Positions 51,801-61,020 of a stretch of 64,000 nucleotides of DNA are shown piece after piece. Source of the DNA: Symbiodinium natans (lineage: Eukaryota > Sar > Dinophyceae > Suessiales > Symbiodiniaceae); assembly GCA_905221605.1 (NCBI GenBank), contig CAJNDS010002473.1:340262-404261 (forward strand), given 5' to 3'. Each line of letters starts with the position of its first letter. Position 1 is the first letter of the stretch. Both the position numbers and the translations under genes were made by a program. The notes below the pieces were generated by a model. It made no database searches. It saw only the letters and a program-made list of their open reading frames with translations, and was not told where the DNA came from.

Positions 51801-54800
51801 CTAAACCCTAAACCCTAAACCCTAAACCCTAAACCCTAAACCCCAGTGCAGTTTCAGTCAAGTTCCTCAGTTCAGGGGCATGGCTCTCAAAGGGCTTTGG
51901 GGGCAAGAGCCGGCAGTTTGAAAAGCCCTACCTAGACCGGCTCAAACTCCGGCGTGTGGCTTGTAACTGGGGTTTGGGGTTTAGGGTTCAGGGTTCAGGG
52001 TTTAGGGTTTAGGGTTTGGGGTTTAGGGTTTAGGGTTGTGTTTCGGGTTGTTCTTATAGCATGGGTTAGGTCTTTTGGAGGCATCCAAGAGGGTGCCCCT
52101 CCCCTCTGTTTTTTGGAAATACCCGGATGTCTGGAAGTCTAGCTGCATGGGAATCGGTAGCCCTAAACCCTAAACCCGAAACCCTAAACCGTAAACCCTA
52201 AACTCCTGTGGTGTGGGTTTAGAGGATTACGGTTAGAATCTTAGGTCGCTGGACTTGCGGGCTTTTTACACCCCAAGCTTCGGGGTTTCGGGTGTAGGCT
52301 TCGGGTCTCCCTAAACCCCCTAAAGCCCTAAGCCCCTAAAACCCGAAAACGGATTCGGTTGGTTCGGGAGTTGAAGGTTGCGTCATTTTGGAATGCAGAG
52401 GGGTCAGAGCTTTTTAGGGTGTAGAGTTTAGGGTTTAGATCTTGTCTCTTCCTAGAGCTTAAAACACCACCTGGCATTGTTTAACACAACCTCCACCTAG
52501 AACATCCTAAACCCCCCGAAACCCCCAAACCCAAACCCTAATCCCATAAACCCCCAAACCCCTGACTCAATCATAGAGATAGCAGGGGAAAGAGCAGAGC
52601 AGAGGGCGAGGGGGGGGGGGGGGGGGTGCAAGGCGGGCTGTTTTCGCTGAATGAGGAATAAGGGTTTGGTGGTTTAGAGAAAGGGTGTTGTTGCTCAGGC
52701 CTAAATTTCAGGTTCAGTCCCTTACTTAGTGACTGGGGAGATAACCTTTAACCTTATTGGTTGTATAGAATCCTACAATATAAAACAGGTTAGCCTTTTT
52801 TGCGCGAGGGTATTCAACCCCTAAGCTTATAACCCCTCATCTCCCTCTAAACAGCAGCAGGCTAGCCCTCTTCATCTTTGGCTGTGTGGCGGTGGAGCTC
52901 ATCACTCACGACAATGACTTGAACAACCTCGACGACAGAGTTTTCAAGGGGACTTGTGTTGGGGCTTAGGTTTAGGGTTTATGGTTTAGGGTTTAGCCAT
53001 GCCCTAAGACCCTTAGCCCAGAAAAAAGATTGAATGTCCTAGGGCCGTGTAGCCCTAAGCCAAGTTCATCGTGATTTCTGTTCGACACTTCCTTGAATAG
53101 ATTTGCCGAGCCAAAAGAATCCTAAACCCGAAACCCTAAACCCTAAGCCCCTCCCCGAATCCTGGTCATGTCAGGAGACGCGCGACATCATCTTCAGACA
53201 TTTCCCCAACTTGTTTACATCCATCTTGACGTTGCTGCAGTCCCTCAGAGTGGATTGAGAGGTTTAGGGTTTGGGGGTGTAGGGACCCTAAACCCCAAAC
53301 CCTAAACCCTAAACCCTTTGAGGGCTTAGGGTTGGAGACTGGTATGAGGGTGTGCGGTGCTTCCTTGCCGTAAAAACATCTCGGTAGCGATACTCCTTTT
53401 GCTCGGGCTCGGGGGCCTTCTAAACTATTAAGGAAGAGACCTTGCGGGTGAGACAAAACCAGTTACAACCTAGGACCCAGTATCCTGTAATCTATGTGTT
53501 CCCCACATTTTCTGTATTTTGCATTTTCGTCAAATTCTAGCTATTCTGTATACATATATGTGTATATATATATATATTTACATATATACACATAGAATGG
53601 TAAACCCTAAACCTGAAACTCTAAAGCCTAGACGACCTGAACCCTCACCTGCAACCCTCAATCTAAACCCTAGACGCCCCAATCCTTAACCCTCAAGCCT
53701 AAACCCTAAATCCTACACCCTAAACACTAAACCCTAAACCCTAAATCCTAAATCCTAAATCCTAAACCCTAAACCCTAAGCCCTAAACCCGAAACCCAAG
53801 CCCTTGGGGTTTGCTCTTACATGGCACAATTAGGTTCGTGACCTTGGATTCCATCGCGGCGGTCTACTACCCGTTGATTGTGCACAAGCCCTTGCTGCGC
53901 CTAGGTTTGGGGAGGGTTTAGGGTTTAGGGTTTAGGGATTAGGGTTTAGGGTTTAGGGTTTAGGGTTTAGGGTCTAAGGTTGATGGTTGAGGGTGAAGGG
54001 TTGAGGGTTTGGAGGGGAGAGCGGCTAGAGTTTCACCAAAAACCGTAAGCCCCAATATCTACACACCCCAAGAACCCAAGAGCGCTGCCTCCAAACCCTA
54101 AACCCTGAACCCTAAACCCTAAACCCTGAACCCTAAACCCTAAACCCTAAACCCTAAACCCTAAACCCTAAACCCTAAACCCTAAACCCTGAACCCTGAA
54201 CCCTGAAACCCTAAACCGGCTGCACCGAGGATTATATACTTCGTTCCCATCATGGTGATCGTGTCGATCGGCCTCATGAACCTCGTGGCTTCGTGGCAAG
54301 TAGGGACCAGGGGTGTTGAACTGGACACGTTTAGGGTTTAGGGTTTAGGGTTTAGGGTTTAGGGTTTAGGGTTTAGGGTTTAGGGTTTAGGGCCCTTTCG
54401 GGGTTCTCGTGCTATGGGAATCTTACTCTTCGAAGTACTGGTTGCGGAGATCCTATATCAAGCGTTCCCCAGTTAGGGTGGCGGATTGCCGCTAGGGTTT
54501 AGGGTTTAGGGTTTAGGGTTTAGGGTTTAGGGTTTAGGGTTTAGGGTTTAGGGTTTAGGGTTTAGGGTTTAGGGTTTAGGGTTTAGGGTTTAGGGTTTAG
54601 GGTTTAGGGTTTAGGGTTCTTCCAACCATGAACCTTAAACTAGGACCCGGTGTAGGCCCTTACTCCCTTTTTTTCGGTTTGGGGTTCCCTTCTGACCCCC
54701 TTAAAACCAGAAAGGGTACCCTTTTTAGACCTAGGTTACTCCTGGGTCTTGTAAATTTCTTGAAGCCCAAACGAGGGTCTAGGGTTTAAAGTTTAGGGAT

Positions 54801-57800
54801 TGATTAGTCTGTCTTAGGGTTAAGGGCTTAGAGTTTAGGGGTTTAGGGTTTCAGGTTTCGGGCACGATCTGGTCCAAAATGCGAACAGGCTTTAAGCAAG
54901 AGCCAATGCTCCGGCTGGCGCATCGGCACACGGCTAATTATTTGGACACTAAGCCCTGTAAATCGTATCAGCCATGCAAACCGATAGGCATCTATTTAGG
55001 GGTTTAGGGTTTAGGGTTTAGGGTTTAGGATTTGGGGCTTAGGGTTTAGGGTTTAGGCTTTAGGGTTTAGGGCTTAAGGTTTAGGGTCTAGGGTCACTTT
55101 CGTAACCTCCTCCTACATATGGAGAAACCAGCTCAACTTCCGATTCGAGGCTCTTTACCCACAAGCCTTCCACAATAGCAAGGGCCATATACCTTAAAAC
55201 CCTAAACCCTAAACCCTAAACCCCAAACCCTGTGTCCTTGAGCCCGAGACGCGATGTCAACGACACCGACAGGTAACTGCTGTGCTAGTCGAAAACGCGC
55301 TCGAGAATGCCGCCGCGGAGGCAGAGGCGGAGCGCTTGAACTTGAAGAAGAAGATCAAGGCAGGTGTCACGAATCAGGGTTTAGGGTTTAGGGTTTAGGG
55401 TTTAGGGTTTAGGGTTTGGGGCTTAGGGCTTAGGGCTTAGGGCTTAGGGCTTAGGGTTTAGGGCTCAGGCAGATCGAGGCAGGTGACACGAATCAGGGGT
55501 TGAAGGTGTAGCATTGCTGTGGATAGTGACCACAAGACCGCCTTTGCACACTTGGGCACCGTTTGGTCCTAATGGTTGCGCAGAATCTGTTTGTTCGGGG
55601 CTAGCCCTCCGAAAACCTTGAACAAATCCCTGAAACCCTCCTTGCGTGCATGTAACTGTTCTACCCTAAACCCCTAAACCCTAAACCCCAAACCCCCAGT
55701 TGAGCGTGGCTCCTCCCAGGAGGCGTTGCCGATGCTCCTCACGAAGTTCGAAGATCTGGACGAGGACGGCAGCAGCTTGCTCGCCCATGCAGGTTTGGGG
55801 GGCTTAGGGTTTAGGGTGTAGGGTTTAGGGTGCCGGGTTTAGGGTTCAGGGTGTGGGGTTCAGGGTTTAGGGTGCAGGGTCTGAGGTTCAGGGTCTAGGG
55901 TTCAAGGTTTAGGGTTGAAGGTTTAGGGTGTAGGGTTGAGGTTTCAGGGTCTAGGGGTTCAGGGTGAGAGGGGCACCCTTTTTTCAGACAAGTCGTTCTG
56001 AGGCTAAGCCAGGATGTCGAAAGAGTACCCTTCTTCCTTTGTTTGGGGGGCTGGTTCTCTCTTAAACCGTGTTTAGGGTTTAGGGTTTAGGATTTAGGAC
56101 TTAGGGTTTAGGCTCAGCAAGAGACAAGAGCCTTCTTCCTGGCACCCCTGCACCCGGCATCCCTCAAACCGTAAAACCCTAAACCCTAAACCCGGATACA
56201 TTTTTAAAACCCCCTGACCATCAACCCAAAATGGTACGTGTGTGCGTGTGCGTGTGCGTGTGTGTGTGACCACCTTGAAAGATACCTTAAGAGCCCAAAC
56301 CCTACTTCTTTGTAGGTTCCCGAAGAATCCGATAAGGGTTTTCAAATTCTAAGAGCCTACAAAAAAAGTAGGTTCTAGCTTCTTAGTGTATAGACTGTAC
56401 CTGTTATAGTATGTAGTGTATACTAGGGCTTTCAAGGAGTTCCGAATAGAGGTTCGAAAGCAGATCTGATCCGCAGCACAGCTGATCGGCTTTACTGAGA
56501 GATAGCACCCGCATCTGATTTCGCTGGATTCTGTGGGGTTTAGGGTTTAGGATTTCGGGTTTAGGGTTTCGGGTTTAGGGTTTAGGGTTTAGGGTTTAGG
56601 GTTTAGGGTTTGAGATTGCGGGAGCACTGCCAACGAAGACCCCCACAGCGGTCTCGGGTCAAGGGGAGACTTCCCGGGCCCGTCCCTGCTTGTCAAAGTG
56701 ACCCTGAAGCCTTAACCCTAAACGCTAACACGGTTTAGGGTTTAGGGTTTAGGGTTTAGGGTTTAGGGTTTAGGGTAACCCTTAAACCCTGAACCTCAAG
56801 ATGTCATAGCCCTGGCGTGCTCAGGTGGATACATTTCCCGGGATGAGATCGAAGGCGTGCCTCTCAGCGTGCTTCCGCCGAAGCTCCTGGAGAACGTGTC
56901 CATAGACGCTCGAGAGGGTTTACGGCTTAGGGTTTTTGTTAGGCTTGAGGTGGCTTCTGGGGGTTTAGGGTTTAGGCGGTTTAGGGTTTAGGGTTTAGCG
57001 TTTAGGGTTTAGAGTTTAGGGTTTAGGATTCCCTTGGCCCGAAACCCCAAACTACCTAAACCACCCTGAATACCCTGAACCTTTAGACCCTCAAAACGGG
57101 CGGAGAAGCGTCAGGACGGCGCTCCTAAAATCCCCAATGCGGTATCGACTTCACTGGGCCTTTGCACATGCCATGACCCTGGAGAGCTTTGGGTGCTGAA
57201 AGAATACTAGGGAGTAGGCCCTTCTTCCCTTTTTGGGGTGGTTTGGGGTCCCTGATAAAACCCATTTGCACCAAAAAGGGTACCCTGTTCATTCCTAGGT
57301 TTCTCTTCGGTCTAGAAGATGACCGAAGCCGAATCCCTAAGCCCTAAGCCCTAAGCCCTAAGCCCTAAGCCCTAAGCCCTAAGCCCTAAGCCCTAAGCCC
57401 TAAGCCCTAAGCCCTAAGCCCTAAGCCCTAGACCTTGTGCCCTCAACGCCCCCAACGCCCGATGGCCTTACTAAACCCTAAACCCGAACCGTAAATCCCA
57501 AACCCTAAGCCCTAAACCCTAAACCCTAAACCCTAAACTCTAGACCGTAAACCCCAAACCCTAAACCTAAACCCTAATCCCTACACCCTAAACCCTAAAC
57601 CCAGGACAGCATGGTTGACCTCTTCGAACTCCTGGATGTGGATGGTGGGGGTCAGCTGACGCAGCATGAATTTGTGGAGGGCTTGCTGACTCTCGGATGT
57701 GGTAAAGCTTTGGAGTTTGGGGTTTGGGGTTTAGGGTTTAGGGTATACTAACAGTCCTTAATCAGGATTTTTTGGGGGATACTGCAATCCCTATTAAAGC

Positions 57801-60800
57801 CTGTTAGTGTAAGGGGGAACATCCCAAGAGTCAAACTCCTAACGCCCAAAAGGCCTACAAATCCTACAAGGCCTCTACAAGGCCCCCAAGCCCGGACTTG
57901 TGAAATGGTGGACCCAAAAGGCACTGAAATCCCAGGGCTGCTACAAGTAGCCCTAAATCCTAAGCCCTAAGCCCTAAAGCCTAAACCCTAAGCTTCATGA
58001 ACCCTAATCATCATGAACCCTCGTCCCCAGAACTAGACCTGAGGACGCTGAACGTAAACCCTGGACCCCTAAACCCGAAACCCCTAAACGGGCGAGGGCG
58101 CCGCCGCTGACCACTAACATGGGTACTGTCAAGGTAAAGCAAAACAGGATAAATGCAGGTCAACAGAGCAGCAAAAAACCCTAAACCCTAAACCCTACAC
58201 CCCGAACCCTAAACCCTAAAACACTTGGTAAACAACCCGGGGGGAGTAGAGAAAGGGGGGAGAGGGGCAGGGCAGGCGGCAGGCATCCTGCAAACACTTG
58301 CAAGGAAAAGCTTGACCCAAGAACAGGACGAGGCGATTGGGGGGAGCTAGAAGGGAAGAGAATAAGGCAGGATATGGGGGGGGAACAGCTCATTGGAGGG
58401 TTGGGGGCTGGTGGCTGGCCCCCAAAACCGCAGAAGAAACCTACAACCGCTGCAAAAGCGTACGGACCCTTCCAGAAGGCCTCAAAACCCCCCCGCCCGC
58501 ACAAAAACCCATCAAACAGCTCAGCGTTTGAGGGTCTAGGGTTTGAGGTTTGAGGGGTTTAGGGTTTGAGGGGTCTAGGGTTTCGGGTTTAGGGTTCAGG
58601 GAAAATTTGCTTGTCCCAAAGCCTACGACCCTAAAAATTCTGCCGATGGCCAGAACTGAAGCCCGTCCACGAAGACAGCATGTTGGCGCGCCTTTTTCGA
58701 ATATCGCGCCTTATATTTAGAGTTTAGGGTTTAGGGCTCTTTTGAGAACTGCCCTCCTACAGCTTGCAGTTACAGACAAACCTGCAACCCTAAACCCTAA
58801 ACTCTAAACCCTAAACCCCTAAACCCTAAACCCTAAACCCTAAACCCTAAACCCTAAACCCTAAACCCTAAACCCTAAACCCTAAACCCTAAACCCTAAA
58901 CCCTAAACCCTAAACCCTAAACCCCTAACCCAACACCTGACCTTCCCACAAGGAACCTGGTGCTGATGGACATTCCCATCCCAACAGTCCAGTCCCTCCG
59001 GCTACTGCGGTCCATCAAGTTGATAACCTCGACGTTGAGTGAGGCCGGGCTATCTGGGTTTAGGGTTTAGGGTTTAGGGTTTAGGGTTTAGGGCTTAGGG
59101 CTTAGGGCTTAGGGTTTAGGGTTGTTCAGGGTTCCGGCTTTCGGGTTTAGGATTTAGAGGGTTTGGGGTACACCCCCCCCCCCCCCCCCCCCCCAAATGC
59201 AATGCTAAACCCTGAACCTGTAGACGCTGTACAAGCTGGGAGCCTAGTAAGCCGTGAATCCTGGATCCTTGATCCTGCGCCTGAAGTAGTAGGTTTAGGG
59301 TTCAGGGTTTAGGGTTTAGGGTTTAGGGTTTAGGGTTTAGGGTTCAGGGTTTAGGGTTCAGGGTTTAGGGCTTAGGGTTTAGGTTCCTGCAACCCAAAAC
59401 CCTCAAACCTAGAAACCTTGTATGCCCCAAACCAAGCCTCGACGCTAAACCGCATGAATCCTGAAAATCCCAAGCCCGAAAAGTCCGAAAAGCCCTCTAC
59501 CCTAAACCCTCAAAGCTTTAAATTCCTAAACCCGAAACCCTGAACCCAACCCTTTCTGGACTGAAAATAGACCAGGGAGTCTGGCCCTAGCGTTGAAACT
59601 AGTTGCAGTTGTCTAAGAGAAGTTCCATGGTCCCTGAATGTGTTAGGGTTTTAGGGCTTTCGGGTTTTGTAGGGTCTTATAGGGATGTGTTTCTAGGGCA
59701 TGCAAGGGTTAGAAGTTGAGGCTTTGCGGGGTTTAGGGTGCAGAGGGTTTAGGCTTTGGAGGGTTTGTGGGGTTTGGGTACTGGGCTTAATTAATGTGGC
59801 AATGAACACGGACCCCCCCCCCCCCCCCCCCCCCCCCCAAACAAATCTGGGCCCAGAAATGGACCCCCCAAACAAATTCAGGGGGGGGGCCATCGTAAAG
59901 CCCCAGACCCTGCCCAAGGCCCTCAGACCCTCAAGCCTTTGGGACCTTAAGGCCTGAAGCTTTCCTGCCTTGCTAAGGACCCCCCCCCTCCCCCGCCGGG
60001 CCTGTGTATTTTTCAACCCTAAACCCTAAACCCTAAACCCTAAACGCTAGGTGATGCAAAAAAATTATTAGAGTGAACCGCGCTGGCCCGTGGACTACCA
60101 CCTATCACGAAATTTGTTGGGGTCGTTTCGTAGTGAAGTTCAATAACCCTAAACCCTAAAACCCTAAAACCCTAAAACCCTAGAACCCTAAGACCCTAAG
60201 ACCCTAAAACCCTACAACCCATATGGCTTTAGATGGAACCGGGCCGGGCTTTGCTTCCCGGATTCTCCGGGCTCTGGCTCTTTGAGATTCCTGGAGCCCA
60301 AGGCCCTCAGGGCCTCAAGCCTTATTGCTTAAGACTTAAGCCCTCCCTAAACACAAAGCCTTAAGGGAAAACAACCATCCGGAAAAAACACAAAAAGCAT
60401 CTTGTGATAATAGTGGGTGGCCCCAACGCATGAATTCGGCTTGTGATTATGGACCCTAGAAATGTTGAAGCTACAACATCAGGGCTTAGCATCAGGTTCC
60501 ACGGCAACCCTAAACTCTAAACCCTAAACCACTTGGGCTTAACGCTCATGATGGGCTTGAGTTGATTCTTCGATCCCGAAAAGACTTCTGAGCAAGATTG
60601 GACTTCGTGGCAGAACTCGAACGCCGGAACGCTAAACCCCAAACCCCAAACCCCAAACCCTAAACCCTAAACCCTAAAACCTAAACCCTAAACCCTAAAC
60701 CCTAAACCCTAAACCCTAAACCCTAAACCCTAAACCCTAAACCCTAAACCCTAAACCCTAAACCCTAAACCCTAAACCCTAAACCCTAAACCCTAAACCC

Positions 60801-60885
60801 TAAACCCTCCCCCTCCGTCATGGAGGACCTCCAACAGCTCAACACGACACTCCTGGAGCACATGGGACATCCTGTGCATTTGTGA
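32550..60885 (+). CDS. Gene B: single-domain voltage-gated cation channel with two EF-hands (multi-exon)
   Basis: Tandem paralogue of gene A. The ATG at 32550 opens MSMSSQSFLDPSLWESGFSF. The start was chosen because the same sequence context (GAGCAA.GC.GCTCT.CGCC just before ATG) precedes gene C's ATG. The stop TGA at 60883-60885 follows DLQQLNTTLLEHMGHPVHL. Between them lie an N-terminal region, S1-S4, S5-P-S6, a charged helix, two EF-hands and a C-terminal helix. From 38963 on, about 410 codons read through 19 introns with consistent phase and no stop. The product should sit in a membrane and work as a calcium-modulated, voltage-gated cation channel, probably as a tetramer as for other one-domain channels (family knowledge). 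About 95% of the 28-kb locus is intron. Exon boundaries between 33089 and 38962 are provisional. Confidence 0.85.
33434..33533 (+). CDS. Possible extra exon in gene B N-terminal region
   Basis: After an AG|G acceptor (33432-33434) the frame reads SLYNDMSSQVQSVLDKLNAS and RLTQQQLVGFSY then TGA. It is coiled-coil-like and codon-like, between firm exon 33014-33088 and provisional exon 33921. Joining it to the upstream exon needs a donor I cannot place. Confidence 0.3.
35141..35540. repeat. Strand-flipping 20-22 bp minisatellite (forward-reverse-forward)
   Basis: Unit GTGCCTTGCCCACGAATTTT. About seven forward copies (35141-35282), then five in reverse complement (35290-35396), then about five forward again (35441-35540). 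A G-rich run (35066-35138) precedes it. ORFs of 119-212 codons in several frames come only from the repeat. Adjacent inverted blocks can fold into long hairpins. Confidence 0.95.
36493..36613. mobile_element. Fold-back element family 4, copy 2
   Basis: CTTACGGTAAACTCCAGAAA at the left, TGCTGGAGTTTACTGTAG at the right, about 120 bp. Its reverse complement aligns along the whole length with 5481-5600. Confidence 0.85.
39150..40610 (+). other. Coding-like pieces not placed in gene B
   Basis: Three open, codon-like segments surround or follow the pre-S1 exon (39829-39892): 39156-39246 (AKRRKSLGPVKPRQTAAPKT..), 39980-40075 (SRVQKTWGFWRFWTYGPLEY..) and 40508-40600 (FEPQFALAAEVRASRLRNGA..). They read through without stops over 30 codons each, but I could not join them to the channel in phase. 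They may be alternative exons or captured fragments. Confidence 0.25.
40968..41306 (+). CDS. Weak 112-codon ORF upstream of the 130-bp tandem array
   Basis: An open frame with high GC and Gly/Pro/Ser-rich composition. A perfect 12-bp hairpin (40991-41002 with 41009-41020, 6-nt loop) lies inside it, and other frames are also open. I regard coding as possible but unproven; the region may instead be a structured non-coding repeat. Confidence 0.2.
   Translation: MSSASETMAGSAELQSLPTAPLPGRQTTSQSPNSVTVYPNPGDLLGPPGGLCWTRGPLGSSAWATAKNGGPGLRPLAGKEILEGGLGGPRPSWRGYRGSCLSSRKASSFVVC
41396..41890. repeat. Tandem array of about 130-147 bp units
   Basis: Four copies of a unit beginning CAATGAGAAGGCCCTCCGGC at about 41426, 41556, 41688 and (diverged) 41836. 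Each continues with ..GAAGACACCCCCCAACGCAA and a TTCTAGA/CTTTCGCCATG segment. Each unit holds a small GGCC-CTCC-GGCC hairpin. No telomere-like repeat is present. It may be a non-coding RNA-like or satellite sequence; no RNA family recognised. Confidence 0.9.
42386..51091 (+). CDS. Gene B voltage-sensor exons S1-S4
   Basis: Exons 42386-42465 (S1: YVTGVIILLNMVTIGLEAEM), 43942-44012 (S2: SWIKEVEKAFLGIYTV), 44893-44945 (ELILRLLAGSWNIFRSF), 45995-46053 (S3: FLMDFFLVIVGIFGLVIIP), 48228-48290 (SLAGFEKLLVVRGLRLLRLV, S4) and 51041-51091 (ALRMVSHFKVMWRLVH, S4 end and S4-S5 linker). Five arginines fall at three-residue spacing across S4. Phase is kept with donors GC at 42466, 44946, 46054 and 48291, GA at 44013 and GT at 51092. 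Exon 44893-44945 lies between telomere-like tracts on both sides. The intron before S4 holds a 1-kb non-repeat island (47200-48175). Confidence 0.88.
43563..43728. repeat. C-rich simple repeat
   Basis: CCCC/CCCCA low-complexity sequence of about 165 bp in gene B's S1-S2 intron. Proline- or glycine-rich ORFs over it are artefacts. A similar block is at 19360-19463. Confidence 0.95.
44240..44460 (+). CDS. Hypothetical Cys/His-rich ORF nested in gene B intron
   Basis: After an AG|G acceptor-like site the frame reads LDVTFAEFLLSSATTACAYH, then P-H-H-S-C-T-E-C-H, a Lys-rich stretch and WCLQALARQCAAHAKCLT, ending TGA at 44458-44460. The Cys/His spacing (C-x2-C-H, plus more Cys/His) hints at a metal-binding module, but no known finger is evident. 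It lies between gene B's S2 and S3 exons. Codon use and GC look genuinely coding. Function unknown. Confidence 0.4.
45588..45823. mobile_element. Fold-back element family 5, copy 2, with telomere-like tracts in both arms
   Basis: The core (45659-45763) is the reverse complement of the core of 49517-49676 (TATACTACC, CCTAGG, TTAAGGCTA). Each arm carries a telomere-like tract: CCATACTGG-(TTTAGGG)n on the left and (CCCTAAA)n-CCAGTATGG on the right. The end is GGGGTAGTAGGGGAACCC. The palindrome therefore includes the telomere-like repeats. Confidence 0.8.
47200..48175 (+). pseudogene. Repeat-free 1-kb island with overlapping ORFs, probably a decayed inserted gene or retroelement
   Basis: The longest stretch without telomere-like repeats. 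Successive open stretches in different frames overlap: 47322-47558 (VKQVIHILRLRSKKRLFVVL..), 47513-47803 (VLYDFLQHSQIVSIAPASVS..), 47758-47973 and 47885-48205. The repeated change of frame at overlaps suggests a once-continuous gene broken by indels. Base composition is more even than the surroundings. It lies in the intron before gene B's S4 exon. No reverse transcriptase, integrase or transposase motif is visible, so I leave the origin open. Confidence 0.4.
49517..49676. mobile_element. Fold-back element family 5, copy 1
   Basis: GGGTTCCCCTGCTACCGC at the left and GCGGTAGTAGGGGAACCC at the right, with an AATTAAGG-rich centre and a C-tract. 160 bp, no ORF. Confidence 0.85.
50060..50715. other. 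Repeat-free island of unknown nature in gene B intron
   Basis: About 650 nt with no telomere-like heptamers, mixed composition and only short ORFs (63 codons at 50068-50259 on plus, 60 codons at 50560-50742 on minus). It ends at a fold-back element (50721). I see no tRNA-like fold and no conserved protein. Confidence 0.3.
50721..50830. mobile_element. Fold-back element family 2, copy 2
   Basis: AGGACCCAGAGTAGGCCCTC at the left; CTAGGCTACTCTTGAGTCTA at the right. No telomere-like insert. Confidence 0.8.
51109..51253 (+). repeat. TTTAGGG array in gene B intron
   Basis: About 20 units directly downstream of the 51041-51091 exon. Confidence 0.95.
51457..54284 (+). CDS. Gene B pore exons S5-P-S6
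   Basis: Exons 51457-51505 (LLTAGQTMLSTTALI), 52861-52939 (LALFIFGCVAVELITHDNDL.., S5 and turret), 53175-53239 (ETRDIIFRHFPNLFTSILTL, pore helix), 53834-53893 (FVTLDSIAAVYYPLIVHKP, filter) and 54230-54284 (IIYFVPIMVIVSIGLMNL, S6). All junctions keep phase: GC donors at 51506 and 53894, GT at 52940, 53240 and 54285. The filter T-L-D-S is identical to gene A. S6 continues into the next exon (VTAVLVENALENAAAEAEAE), the expected cytosolic end of S6. Confidence 0.9.
53543..53598. repeat. AT-rich palindrome
   Basis: ATTCTGTATACATATATGTG.. pairs with ..CACATAGAAT across a TATATATA centre. It lies in the gene B intron just before the filter exon. Confidence 0.75.
54494..54619 (+). repeat. TTTAGGG array in gene B intron
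   Basis: About 18 pure units downstream of the S6 exon, followed by a fold-back element at 54641. Confidence 0.95.
54641..54749. mobile_element. Fold-back element family 2, copy 3
   Basis: TAGGACCCGGTGTAGGCCCT at the left; CTAGGTTACTCCTGGGTCTT at the right. The middle pairs GGGGTTCCCTT with AAAGGGTACCC. Confidence 0.8.
55273..60885 (+). CDS. Gene B post-S6 helix, EF-hands and C-terminus
   Basis: Exons 55273-55359 (VTAVLVENALENAAAEAEAE.. KKKIK), 55720-55771 (EALPMLLTKFEDLDEDG), 56825-56904 (GYISRDEIEGVPLSVLPPKL..), 57605-57687 (DSMVDLFELLDVDGGGQLTQ..EFVEGL), 58953-59040 (NLVLMDIPIPTVQSLRLLRS..) and 60826-60885 (last exon with TGA). EF loop 1, split by an intron, is D-E-D-G-S-G-Y-I-S-R-D-E; loop 2 is D-V-D-G-G-G-Q-L-T-Q-H-E. 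Both are 12 residues with acidic 1, 3 and 12. The pair probably lets calcium modulate gating. Donors are GC at 55360 and 55772, GA at 56905, 57688 and 59041. The post-S6 stretch is a long charged helix rich in Glu, Ala and Lys. Confidence 0.88.
57206..57315. mobile_element. Fold-back element family 2, copy 4
   Basis: TACTAGGGAGTAGGCCCTTC at the left; CCTAGGTTTCTCTTCGGTCT at the right. Partial relatives lie at about 2565-2635, 3575-3627 and 34264-34335. Confidence 0.75.
57333..57430 (-). repeat. Homogeneous CCCTAAG variant array
   Basis: About 13 consecutive units of CCCTAAG in place of CCCTAAA, bounded by a fold-back element (57206-57315) and unique sequence. Confidence 0.95.
57744..57827. 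mobile_element. Fold-back element family 1, copy 6 (left end missing)
   Basis: Begins inside the left arm (TATACTAACAGTCCTTAATC) joined directly to a TTTAGGG tract. The right end AAGGGGGAACATCCCAA is intact. The only copy in gene B. Confidence 0.8.
60658..60808 (-). repeat. CCCTAAA array before gene B last exon
   Basis: About 21 units ending 17 nt before the last exon (60826). With the TTTAGGG tract after the stop it brackets the exon. Confidence 0.95.
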
Positions 60886-61020
60886 GTCTAAGGGTTTAGG
60901 GTTTAGGGTTTAGGGTTTAGGGTTTAGGGTTTAGGGTTTAGGGTTTAGGGTTTAGGGTTTAGCCGGGTCCAAACCCCTGCAGGGTTTGGAATTTAGATTT
61001 AGAGCAAGCTGCTCTTCGCC
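60886..61020 (+). promoter_or_regulatory. Short gene B-gene C spacer with shared start context
   Basis: Only 135 nt separate the stop of B from the ATG of C, and most of it is a TTTAGGG tract (about 60894-60962). The last 20 nt before the ATG resemble those before gene B's ATG. Such short head-to-tail spacers fit dinoflagellate tandem arrays, whose transcripts are resolved by spliced-leader trans-splicing (established for the group). I see no TATA-like box and no intact spliced-leader relic. Calling it regulatory is inference from position. Confidence 0.4.
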